59,370 nucleotides of DNA from Gemmatimonas sp. UBA7669 (GTDB lineage: Bacteria > Gemmatimonadota > Gemmatimonadetes > Gemmatimonadales > Gemmatimonadaceae), in assembly GCF_002483225.1 (NCBI RefSeq), contig NZ_DLHL01000051.1, positions 273,071-332,440 on the forward strand, in the 5' to 3' direction. The position numbers and the translations under genes were made by a program. Below, in pieces: positions 16,458-24,395 of the stretch (position 1 is its first letter; each line of letters starts with the position of its first letter). Under the pieces are notes generated by a model that saw only the letters and a list, made by a program, of their open reading frames with translations, was not told the origin of the DNA and did not search any database.

Positions 16458-18554
16458 ATGCGGGATTACGACAGCGCCGGCATCAGAAACATTGCCGTGG
16501 TTGGCCACGGCGGCAGCGGCAAGACCAGTCTCGTCGATGCACTCTGCTTCGCCGCCGGCTCCGGCAAACGCCACGGCAACATCCGCGACGGCACCGCCCT
16601 CACGGACCATCTCCCCGAAGAAGTCGAGCGCGGCTACTCCATCGCCCTCGGCTGTGCCTACGCCGAGTGGATGGAGAGCAAGATCAACTTTGTCGACACG
16701 CCCGGCTCGCTCGACTTTCAGGGCGACGCGCTTGCCGGCCTCGCCGCCACCGACGGCGCCCTCTGTGTGGTGAGTGCCGTGAGCGGCGTGGAAGTCGGCA
16801 CCGAGCGCATGTTTCGCGCCGCCATGCAGCGACAGGATCCGGTGCTCTTTGCCGTCACCATGATGGACAAGGAACATGCCGACTTCGATCGCATCTATCT
16901 CGAGATCAAGTCGCGCCTCACCGCCAAGGTCATTCCCGTCGAGATCCCCTGCGGCGAAGGCCACGAGTTTGCCGGCGTCATCAATCTCTTCACCCAACGC
17001 GCGTACATGTACACGAGTGGCGCCAAAGGTGAATACGTCGAAACCGATATCCCTGCGCACTGTCAGGCTCGATTCGCCGCCTATCGACAGGAACTCATCG
17101 AGGCCATCAGCGCCACCGATGACGCCCTCCTCGAGCGCTACCTCGAAGGGCAGGACATCGACCGCGATGATGCCATACACGGCATGAAGGATGCCATGGC
17201 ACGGCTCGATCTCTTCCCGCTCTTCTGCGTTTCGGCGGAGAACATGATTGGGGTGCGCGCCATGCTCACCGAGCTCGTGCAGCTCATGCCCAACGCCTGG
17301 GAAATGGAGGAAATCCATGCCCTCACCGGATCGGAGGGCCACGCGACCATTCAGCTGCATGCCAAGGACGACGGGCCCTTCGCGGCGCTCGTGTTCAAGA
17401 CACTCTCCGAACCTCATGTGGGAGACGTGAGCTACTTCCGTGTGCTCTCGGGGTCGGTACAGACGGGCCAGGAGGTCTACAACGCCACGCGCGACGTGGT
17501 CGAGAAGCTTGGCCACCTCAGCGTGCCGCTGGGCAAGGAACGCGTGGAGGTCCAGACCCTGCACGCCGGTGACATTGGCTGTGTGGCCAAGCTGCGCAAC
17601 ACCCACACCAACGACACGCTGTCCACGCGCGAACATCCCATCCGTCTTCCGGCGATCACCTTCCCCGAGTCGGTGGTGCACTTCGCCGTGTCCGCCGCTG
17701 CGCGTGGTGAAGAAGAAAAGCTGCAGCAGGGCCTGCACCGGCTGCACGATGAGGATCCGACGCTCAGTGTGGCCTACAACCCGGAGACACACGAAACCAT
17801 CGTGGGTGGCATGGGTGAGCGGCATCTCGACGTGGCCATGGCCGTACTCAAACGCAAGTTCGGCGTACAGGCCGATCTGGCGCCGCCGCGCATTGCGTAT
17901 CGCGAGACGATCACGGCCAAGGCCGAAGGGCAGGGTCGTCACAAGAAGCAGACGGGTGGGCGCGGGCAGTTCGGCGACTGTTGGATCCGCATGTCCCCCA
18001 TGCCACGCGGCGAGGGCTATCTCTTCGACGATCGCATCGTGGGCGGTGTGATTCCGTCCAAGTACATCCCGGCCGTGGACCGCGGCATTCAGGAGGCCGC
18101 GCAACGCGGCGTGCTGGCCGGCTTCCCGCTGGTAGACTTCCGCGCCGAGCTGTACGACGGCTCCACGCACTCGGTGGACTCGAACGAAATGTCGTTCAAG
18201 ATGGCCGGCATCCTCGCGTTCAAGACCGTGGCCAGCAAGTGCCGACCGGTTCTGCTCGAGCCCATCGACCTCGTCGAGGTGACGGTGCCCGATCGCTACC
18301 TCGGCGATGTGCTGGGCGACCTGTCCGGACGTCGCGGCCAGATTCTCGGCACCGACACCGATGGGCAGCAGACCAGTGTGCGCGCGCTGGTCCCGCAGGC
18401 GGAGTTGCACCTGTACGCCACGCAGCTCTTCTCGCTTTCGCATGGACACGGCACGCTCACCCGCCGATTCAGCGGCTATGAGCAGGTGCCGCATGAAGCG
18501 GCACAGAAGGTCGTGGCGGAACACGCCCGCGAAATGGAGGAAGCCACGGGCTGA
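16458..18554 (+). CDS. Elongation factor G-like GTPase with altered G3 and G4 motifs
   Basis: This is a 698-aa EF-G paralogue with all five domains. It includes the domain II beta-barrel, domain IV (GRGQFGDCWIRMSPMPRGEGYLFDDRIVGG) and domain V (LLEPIDLVEVTVPDRYLGDVLGDLSGRRGQILG). The P-loop is GHGGSGKTSL (Lys 22). Two departures from canonical EF-G are visible. G3 reads DTPGSLDF (80-87), so the catalytic His after Gly is Ser 84. G4 reads TMMD (134-137) where NKxD confers guanine specificity. It therefore belongs to the EF-G-like branch, not the housekeeping factor, and slow or absent GTP hydrolysis is plausible. A ribosome site (cggaggg) precedes the ATG. It is followed by a strong terminator. 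Confidence 0.88.
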   Translation: MRDYDSAGIRNIAVVGHGGSGKTSLVDALCFAAGSGKRHGNIRDGTALTDHLPEEVERGYSIALGCAYAEWMESKINFVDTPGSLDFQGDALAGLAATDGALCVVSAVSGVEVGTERMFRAAMQRQDPVLFAVTMMDKEHADFDRIYLEIKSRLTAKVIPVEIPCGEGHEFAGVINLFTQRAYMYTSGAKGEYVETDIPAHCQARFAAYRQELIEAISATDDALLERYLEGQDIDRDDAIHGMKDAMARLDLFPLFCVSAENMIGVRAMLTELVQLMPNAWEMEEIHALTGSEGHATIQLHAKDDGPFAALVFKTLSEPHVGDVSYFRVLSGSVQTGQEVYNATRDVVEKLGHLSVPLGKERVEVQTLHAGDIGCVAKLRNTHTNDTLSTREHPIRLPAITFPESVVHFAVSAAARGEEEKLQQGLHRLHDEDPTLSVAYNPETHETIVGGMGERHLDVAMAVLKRKFGVQADLAPPRIAYRETITAKAEGQGRHKKQTGGRGQFGDCWIRMSPMPRGEGYLFDDRIVGGVIPSKYIPAVDRGIQEAAQRGVLAGFPLVDFRAELYDGSTHSVDSNEMSFKMAGILAFKTVASKCRPVLLEPIDLVEVTVPDRYLGDVLGDLSGRRGQILGTDTDGQQTSVRALVPQAELHLYATQLFSLSHGHGTLTRRFSGYEQVPHEAAQKVVAEHAREMEEATG

Positions 18555-18595
18555 CGGCGCTCCAGCCTCGGCGCTCCCGCCACGATGAGGCCATG

Positions 18596-18632
18596 AAAAG
18601 GCGTCGGTGCTGTCACAGCACCGGCGCCTTTG
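18596..18632 (+). terminator. Intrinsic terminator of the EF-G-like gene
   Basis: The 16-bp stem aaaggcgtcggtgctg has one G-U pair with its partner cagcaccggcgccttt around a short tcacag-type loop, ending in TTTGT. It lies about 40 nt after the stop codon. Confidence 0.8.
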
Positions 18633-18724
18633 TCACACCGTGGCTGGCTGCGCCCGCCGAGGGCTGGCCGGGGTTGCCGGTTATCTGAACTGTTCGTCAT
18701 GAAGCCGTGATCACTCATCGAGCC

Positions 18725-19336
18725 ATGACGACATCCAGCCCCCGCCCCTCTTACTGCGCCACCCCGATGCACCGCCGGTCCCGCCTTCTTGCGGGCTACA
18801 CGGTGGTCGAATTGCTGATCGTGGTGGCCATTATCGGCGTGCTCGCCGCGCTCGCGCTGCCGCGCTTCCGCGTGGAGCGCCTGAAAGTGGACTCCGCCGC
18901 GCGCACGCTCAACATGGTGCTGATGGCGGCCAAGACCGACGCGGCCGCCCGCGGACACAATGTGCTGGTCGTGTTCGATACGGCCAAGGGGTCGATTCGC
19001 ACGGTGTGGGACGCGAACAACAACGAGCGCATCGACGCGGGGGAACACACACGGCCCGCCGTGTTGCCCGAAGGCGTGCGCTTCGCGCGCGGGGAAGCCG
19101 TGCCGGCCTTCGGTCTCGACGTGGACCAGTTCCCCTCGCTGCAGCGCCTGAACACGCAGCCCTACCTGGTGCTGCAGCGCAATGGCGCCTTCGATCGCGC
19201 GGCCGTGTTCTACCTCAGCCAGCGTGCCAAGCGCCATGACGATCCCTTCGGCGACACGCGCATGCTGCGAGTGGACCGGGCCACCGGACGCGGGCGCGTG
19301 TTCCTCTACACGAAAGACGGATGGAGGTCGCAATGA
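18725..19336 (+). CDS. Type IV pilin-like protein, GspH/FimT type
   Basis: The prepilin cleavage site G-YTVVELLIVVAIIGVLAALALPRF is seen near residues 24-48. A globular domain of about 150 residues follows, with a WDANNNERIDAGEH segment typical of GspH-type minor pseudopilins. The start is uncertain: ATG 18725 (203 aa) or ATG 18767, which gives the usual short Arg-rich leader (MHRRSRLLAG). It is first of four overlapping or abutting pilin-like genes (18725-22858), whose products would form the priming tip of a type IV pilus or type II secretion pseudopilus. Confidence 0.85.
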   Translation: MTTSSPRPSYCATPMHRRSRLLAGYTVVELLIVVAIIGVLAALALPRFRVERLKVDSAARTLNMVLMAAKTDAAARGHNVLVVFDTAKGSIRTVWDANNNERIDAGEHTRPAVLPEGVRFARGEAVPAFGLDVDQFPSLQRLNTQPYLVLQRNGAFDRAAVFYLSQRAKRHDDPFGDTRMLRVDRATGRGRVFLYTKDGWRSQ

Positions 19337-19767
19337 GTGCGTATCGTCCTGGGCGTGCGCCACGCGGTCGCGGTCGAGGTCGCGGTCGCAATACGCGGCG
19401 CCGCGGCTTCACGCTCATCGAAACCGTGCTGGCCATGACCATCCTCTCCGCCATCGTGCTGATGATCGGATTGGGCACCTCGCAGTTGCAGCGCGCGGTG
19501 GGTGATGCCGGCATTCGCAGCCGGGCACACGCGCGCGCCGACATGCAGATCGGTCTGGCGCGCACCTGGCCCACCTGGAGCACGCTCGAACGCCTGAGTG
19601 CCAGCAGCTACAACGGCCTCGCTGATGGATTGCGCACCACGACCGTCGTGACGGCCGATACCACCGGGCGGCGGCGCATCAAGCGCGTGCGGGTCACGGT
19701 GGAAGCCGTACCGGCTTCGCAGATGCCGTCGCCAGTCGTCCGCAACATTTCCATCGCCATCCCATGA
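19333..19767 (+). CDS. Minor pilin-like protein (PilV type)
   Basis: This is a 144-aa protein whose N-terminal leader is unusually basic and repetitive (residues 7-25, GR dipeptides encoded by 19364-19390). It then has the prepilin site GFTLIETVLAMTILSAIVLMIG. The start at 19333 is chosen because ggaggtcgca precedes it; it overlaps the stop codon of the previous gene. The short C-terminal domain (about 100 residues) is not recognisable. The Arg-rich leader is cut off by the prepilin peptidase and may affect targeting. Confidence 0.8.
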   Translation: MSAYRPGRAPRGRGRGRGRNTRRRGFTLIETVLAMTILSAIVLMIGLGTSQLQRAVGDAGIRSRAHARADMQIGLARTWPTWSTLERLSASSYNGLADGLRTTTVVTADTTGRRRIKRVRVTVEAVPASQMPSPVVRNISIAIP

Positions 19768-20957
19768 CCCGCGCCCATTCATCGCGTCGCCGCTCCGGCG
19801 TCACGCTCGTCGAGTTGCTCATCGGCATGACCATCTTTGGTGTCGTCATGACGGCCGGCATGGGATTCATGATGTCCCAGTCGCGTGGCCTGCGCGTGCT
19901 GTCCGACCGCAGCAACACCGTGCAGAACGGACGCTTCAGCCGCGACCTGCTGCGGCAGGAACTCCGCGCGGCCGGCACCAATGTCACCGATGTGCAGCCC
20001 ATTCTCGTGATGGCCAACGACAGTGTGGTGGCGTTCAACGCCGACCTCACCACGCGCAATCGCGACTCGGTATCGCTCACCGGTGCCGTGTATGTGGATA
20101 CCTACGCCAGTGACGCCACCGTCAGCGCCATCACGCTCGATCGGCAGTTCACCATTCCCGGCTCCAGTCCGGTGCTCATGTATCCGCTGCAGAGCTACTC
20201 GCAGGTGAACGCCATGTTCATCAACAGCGACGCTGAGCTGCTCATCTATCGCTTCACGCCGGATACGGCGGGACCGGCGGGCACCTATGCGCTGTTTCGT
20301 CAGGTCAACGACCAGAAGCCCGAGCTCGTGGCCACGGGCCTCCGCCGCGCCAGCAACAAGCCCTTCTTCCGCTACTGGTACGATCCCTCGCGTTACGGCA
20401 ATGACGAACCCGATCTCGATACCGTGCCGCGCACCTGGCTGCCGCTCCGCAAGACGGCGCCGCGTCGTGGCCTCGATGCCGACACCGGTGTGGCGGTCTC
20501 GGCGCGCATCGACCAGTTGCGTGCGGTGGAGGTGACGTACGAAGCCAAGGCCACCGGCGCCAACCGTCCCGAGATTGTCCGCTATCTCGTGCCCATGCCC
20601 AACGTGGAGAACGCACGGCAGTCGCGCGCCTGTGGTCGTCCGCCACTGCAGCCCAATGCGCCGTCGGTGACCTGGCGAAGTGACTCGCAATTCGTGCAGA
20701 TCACCATTCCCTCGGCCGTCGACGATGGAGCGGGTGAACGTGATGCCATTCGCTATGTGATCTGGCGCCAGCGTGTGGGGGCCGCCACCTGGGGGGAACC
20801 CATCAGCACCGTCGCGGCCACGCAGCGCGCCAGTTACATCGTGCGCGACAACGGCATGCCGACCCGCAACGCGTCGTACCGCTATGGCGTCGCGGTGCAG
20901 GACTGCACACCCAACGTTTCGTCCATGTCCACGTCCGCCGACGTGTACGTCCCATGA
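19764..20957 (+). CDS. Minor pilin-like protein (PilW type)
   Basis: This is a 397-aa protein starting in the ATGA overlap with the previous gene. The prepilin motif is SGVTLVELLIGMTIFGVVMTAGMGFMM. A large domain with a PilW-like QNGRFSRDLLRQELRAAG segment follows. The C-terminal roughly 100 residues (PSVTWRSDSQFVQITIPSAVDD to ASYRYGVAVQDCTPNV) look like a fibronectin-type beta sandwich, which could mediate adhesion at the tip. It is translationally coupled on both sides. Confidence 0.85.
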   Translation: MTRAHSSRRRSGVTLVELLIGMTIFGVVMTAGMGFMMSQSRGLRVLSDRSNTVQNGRFSRDLLRQELRAAGTNVTDVQPILVMANDSVVAFNADLTTRNRDSVSLTGAVYVDTYASDATVSAITLDRQFTIPGSSPVLMYPLQSYSQVNAMFINSDAELLIYRFTPDTAGPAGTYALFRQVNDQKPELVATGLRRASNKPFFRYWYDPSRYGNDEPDLDTVPRTWLPLRKTAPRRGLDADTGVAVSARIDQLRAVEVTYEAKATGANRPEIVRYLVPMPNVENARQSRACGRPPLQPNAPSVTWRSDSQFVQITIPSAVDDGAGERDAIRYVIWRQRVGAATWGEPISTVAATQRASYIVRDNGMPTRNASYRYGVAVQDCTPNVSSMSTSADVYVP

Positions 20958-22858
20958 GGAGCCTCGTCATGCGTTCACGTCAAAGGGCGCGATTCGCCGC
21001 CCGTCCCCTAGTTCGTCCGCGTCGCGGCATGGCACTGCTCACCGTCATCGTGCTGGGGGTGGTGGCCATGACCATCGCGCTGGCCTCGTCCATGCTGGTC
21101 ATGGCGAGCACGGTGTCCACCAAGGCCAGCGAGCGCACCGTCATGGTGGACGACGTGGCGCTCACCGGGCTCGAGGAAGCCCGCAATCGCCTCAACGCCA
21201 GGTTGGACACGGTGCCGGCGTCCGGCATTCTCACGCTGGAGAACGGCGCCACCATTGCCGGTACGCACGGGGTGAAGCGCTACACCTGGGTGAGCCGCAT
21301 CGGCAACTCCGATTCGCTGTCCAACGCCGGCGAGTTTGGTGTGCAGGCCGAGATCGTATCGCGGGCCGTGGACAAGAGCGGGACGGTGGCCATTCGCCGC
21401 GAGGTCATCTACCAGGAGTCGTTCGCCAAGTACGCCTACTTCACCGATGTCGGGCGCACGGTCTCGAACGGCATTCTGTGGTTCGCCAATGGCTGGACGG
21501 CGCACGGGCCGATGCATTCCAACGACTCGCTCTACATCTACGACGGCGCGCCGCCGCAGGCAATCTTCAAGGACGTGGTGACCACGGCCAAGGGCGTGTA
21601 CAACGCGAACGACGCGCAGTGGGACAAGGGGCGTGCCAAGATCATCAGCCCCATCGCCATGCCGGGCACGGCCGACCTCAACATCGTGCGCGACATCGCG
21701 GCCAATGCGGGATACGTCTTCACGCCGTCGGTGGTGACCGGCGACTCCGCGCTCACCACCATGCGCATCGAGTTCGTGGCCATTGACATCGACGGCAATG
21801 GCCAGGCCAACGGTCCCGACGAGGGCTTTTTTCGCATCTATCAGTCGCGCAGCACCAACCCCTGGGGGCATGGCTACACGGCGGCGCGCACGCAGGCCGC
21901 GCCGGGCGGCGCCTATGCGCCCAATGACAGCGTGATGTACTCCCCCAATTGTGGCGTCACGAACGTCGTAGGCGGCGTAAATGTCGTGACGCAGCGTTTC
22001 CGGCACGTACCGGAGGGTGGCTCAGGCGGCTACTCCACACGCATGAGCGGCAAGCGCAGCGCCTTCGAAAGCCCCAGTGCCCGCTGCTTCCTTGGTGGAG
22101 ACCCGCGTCTGAACGGTGGCGTCTTCGCGGCCAGTGACTCCGCCGGCAACTGGCTGCCACGCACCTCCGGTACGGTGCCACCCGCCGTGGCGGCGCGTCC
22201 CGATGGTGCCTATCTCTGGCCGCTCAGCCCGCGCTTCAATCCGGCCTTTCGTGGCACCATCTTCGTCGAGGGGCGCGTGGGGCTGAGTGGTGTGGTGCGC
22301 GGCCGCGTCACGATTGCCGCCCGCAACAACATCGTCATTCTCGACGACCTCACGCAGGCCACCGCGCCCGGCAACACCACCTGCACGGCTGACGACGACA
22401 TCGTGGGCGTCTTTGCTGGTGAACACGTCCTCTGGGCCGACAATCAGATCCAGTCGCCGCAGCAACGCCGCACCAATGACGGCACGGGCTGGCTGCTGCC
22501 ACGCAAGGACTTCAGTCCCTCGCCGGCGCGCCCGGACTTCCAGTTGCACGCGGTGGTCATGGCGCTCAGAACCATTGCGTCGGAGCGGCCAAATCCACCG
22601 GGTGGACTGGGTACCGACTACTACGTCGATCGTGGTTTTGTGCGGCAGGTGGGCGGACGCATCATGCAGCGCGCCGGTACGGGTGGCACGATCGGCGGTG
22701 GCCGTATTCACGGATTCACCTCGGACATTTCGTTCAACCGCTGCTCCCTCTCGTTCCCGCCGCCGTACTTCCCCACCACGGGCCACTGGCGTGTCAGTCA
22801 GTATCTCGAAATCGATCCGCGCGGTTTCGACGTCAACGAGTGGTTCGCGCGGCGCTGA
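20954..22858 (+). CDS. Large PilX-like pilus-associated protein
   Basis: This is a 634-aa protein with an N-terminal hydrophobic helix after an Arg-rich leader (RPRRGMALLTVIVLGVVAMTIALASSMLV). It resembles PilX-type minor pilins, but the residue at the usual Glu5 position is not Glu. A very long extracytoplasmic region follows, containing a beta-rich part (GRVTIAARNNIVILDDLTQ, VGVFAGEHVLWADNQIQSP). Similar long PilX-like proteins of unknown role occur in Gemmatimonadota and Deltaproteobacteria pilin clusters. The ATGA overlap with the PilW-like gene and a terminator just downstream make it the last gene of the operon. Confidence 0.75.
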   Translation: MRSLVMRSRQRARFAARPLVRPRRGMALLTVIVLGVVAMTIALASSMLVMASTVSTKASERTVMVDDVALTGLEEARNRLNARLDTVPASGILTLENGATIAGTHGVKRYTWVSRIGNSDSLSNAGEFGVQAEIVSRAVDKSGTVAIRREVIYQESFAKYAYFTDVGRTVSNGILWFANGWTAHGPMHSNDSLYIYDGAPPQAIFKDVVTTAKGVYNANDAQWDKGRAKIISPIAMPGTADLNIVRDIAANAGYVFTPSVVTGDSALTTMRIEFVAIDIDGNGQANGPDEGFFRIYQSRSTNPWGHGYTAARTQAAPGGAYAPNDSVMYSPNCGVTNVVGGVNVVTQRFRHVPEGGSGGYSTRMSGKRSAFESPSARCFLGGDPRLNGGVFAASDSAGNWLPRTSGTVPPAVAARPDGAYLWPLSPRFNPAFRGTIFVEGRVGLSGVVRGRVTIAARNNIVILDDLTQATAPGNTTCTADDDIVGVFAGEHVLWADNQIQSPQQRRTNDGTGWLLPRKDFSPSPARPDFQLHAVVMALRTIASERPNPPGGLGTDYYVDRGFVRQVGGRIMQRAGTGGTIGGGRIHGFTSDISFNRCSLSFPPPYFPTTGHWRVSQYLEIDPRGFDVNEWFARR

Positions 22859-22878
22859 AGCCAGAGCCTGCATGAACG

Positions 22879-22922
22879 CACAACGGGCGACGCCACTCCA
22901 AACGGCGTCGCCCGTTGTGTTG
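22879..22922. terminator. Bidirectional terminator between pilin operon and thyX
   Basis: A 16-bp perfect stem pairs cacaacgggcgacgcc with ggcgtcgcccgttgtg around actccaaac-type loop bases. A TGTTGTGT tail follows on the plus strand. It lies between the converging pilin operon and the ThyX gene. Confidence 0.8.
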
Positions 22923-22956
22923 TGTGCCCGCTACGGCGCGTGCGCCGTTCACCCCG

Positions 22957-23724
22957 TCACACCTTGTGGTACTGCAGGCGCGCCGCTTCGCGGCGGTCCG
23001 TGGCGTCGTAGATCTCGAAGTCACTGAAGAACGCGGCCGCTTCCTGCTGCAGCACACGCAGCACGGCCACCGCGAGTCGGCGGATCTCGAGCTCCGCGCC
23101 TTCGCTGGAACGCAGCTCAAGCATCGTGCGCCAGGCGCGCGCGTTGCCCGTCACGACAATCTTGGTCTCGGTGCTGTTGGGCAGCACGCCGCGTGCGGCC
23201 TCACGCGCCATCTTGCGGCGGTGCACCTTGTCGTCTACCCAGGCATAGCGGGTCATGAGCTGCTCCACGAGCGCCACGTAGCTGTCGAGGGCCGAGGTCA
23301 CCTGCGTGCGCCAGGCGTCTTCCAGCGGCGTGTCCCCGATAATGGCCGGTGGCATCACGAACTGCGCGTCGCTTTCGTCCACATAGCGCTGCGAGAGCTG
23401 CGAGTAGGCAAAGCCGGCGCGGTGCCGCACCAGTTCGTGGGTGAGCGAACGGCTCACGCCCTCGAGCAGCAGGGAGTAGTTGGCATGCTCCAGCACGCTG
23501 CCGTGGCCCTGCTTCTTGATGTTCTCCAGATACTCGCGTGTGCTGCGACCGGCCGGATTGCGCTGACTCATGTAGCACAGGCGACCGGCAAATTCCGCCA
23601 GACGTTCACCGTCCGTGGACTCCCCCATCCACTGCACCGGCAGGTGGGCCGGCTCGGCAAACTGGGGGCGGGCGAGCACGGTGACACGGGGCTCACGCAG
23701 GATGGCGGCGTCGGAAAGCGGCAT
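22957..23724 (-). CDS. thyX: FAD-dependent thymidylate synthase
   Basis: ThyX makes dTMP from dUMP using FAD, NADPH and methylenetetrahydrofolate. The protein (255 aa from MPLSDAAILREPRV) contains GHGSVLEHANYSLLLEGVSR and the ThyX signature as ELVRHRAGFAYSQLSQRYV. Here the spacing between RHR and the last Ser is one residue longer than the common RHRx7S form. REAARGVLPNSTETKIVVTGNARAWRTMLELR forms the dUMP and flavin-binding part. I reject the longer start because the preceding 31 residues are not ThyX-like. Confidence 0.93.
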   Translation of the reverse strand: MPLSDAAILREPRVTVLARPQFAEPAHLPVQWMGESTDGERLAEFAGRLCYMSQRNPAGRSTREYLENIKKQGHGSVLEHANYSLLLEGVSRSLTHELVRHRAGFAYSQLSQRYVDESDAQFVMPPAIIGDTPLEDAWRTQVTSALDSYVALVEQLMTRYAWVDDKVHRRKMAREAARGVLPNSTETKIVVTGNARAWRTMLELRSSEGAELEIRRLAVAVLRVLQQEAAAFFSDFEIYDATDRREAARLQYHKV

Positions 23725-23864
23725 CGGAGGAATGAAAAGACGGGTTGATGAATCTCGCCGCAGAAGGTAACTCGGTAGGCACTCCCCCCGCGACGTTGCG
23801 CCGGGCCTGATGCCCATGATTCAGCTCACCGCCCCGTTCATCGCCTGTTCGGCCCGCCCCCCTC

Positions 23865-24356
23865 ATGTCCGATTCCACACTCGTCAGGACCTCGCGCGAT
23901 GTGCGCGAGGAAATTCAGCAGACCCGCCCCTTTCGCTCGTCCTCGCAGGAAGCGCTCATCGCGCTCATGCGCACGGCCTCGGTGCTGTCGCGGCGCGTGT
24001 CCCGGGTCGTCGAGCCCCATGGGCTCAGCCTGGCGCAGTACAACGTGCTCCGCATTCTGCGGGGGGCGGGAGCGGCCGGCCTGCCCACCCTGGCCATCCG
24101 CGATCGCATGATCGACGAAGGGTCGACCGTCACGCGCCTGCTCGACAAGCTGGAAAAGGCGGAGCTCGTGATCCGCGACCGGAGCCGGCCCGACCGTCGG
24201 CAGGTGCTGTGCAACATCACGCCGGCCGGTGAAGCACTGCTGGCGTTGCTGGACCCGCTCATGGATGCCGTGGACGACGACATCATGGCGCCGCTTTCGG
24301 AAGATCAGCAGCGGGCGCTCATCGACACACTTGGCGCTTTGCGCACGGGCGGCTGA
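23865..24356 (+). CDS. MarR family transcriptional regulator
   Basis: This 163-aa protein has a winged helix-turn-helix. LSLAQYNVLRILRGAGAAGLPTLAIRDRMIDEGSTVTRLLDKLEKAELVIRDRSRPDRRQVLCNITPAG contains the recognition helix and the D-R-R wing of the MarR fold. It is divergent from thyX and converges on the FAD oxidase gene. No ligand can be deduced. MarR proteins generally repress genes for stress, efflux or aromatic degradation. Confidence 0.9.
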   Translation: MSDSTLVRTSRDVREEIQQTRPFRSSSQEALIALMRTASVLSRRVSRVVEPHGLSLAQYNVLRILRGAGAAGLPTLAIRDRMIDEGSTVTRLLDKLEKAELVIRDRSRPDRRQVLCNITPAGEALLALLDPLMDAVDDDIMAPLSEDQQRALIDTLGALRTGG

Positions 24357-24395
24357 GCGAAGCCCGTACCCGGATCGGAAACGGACCCGGCGCCG

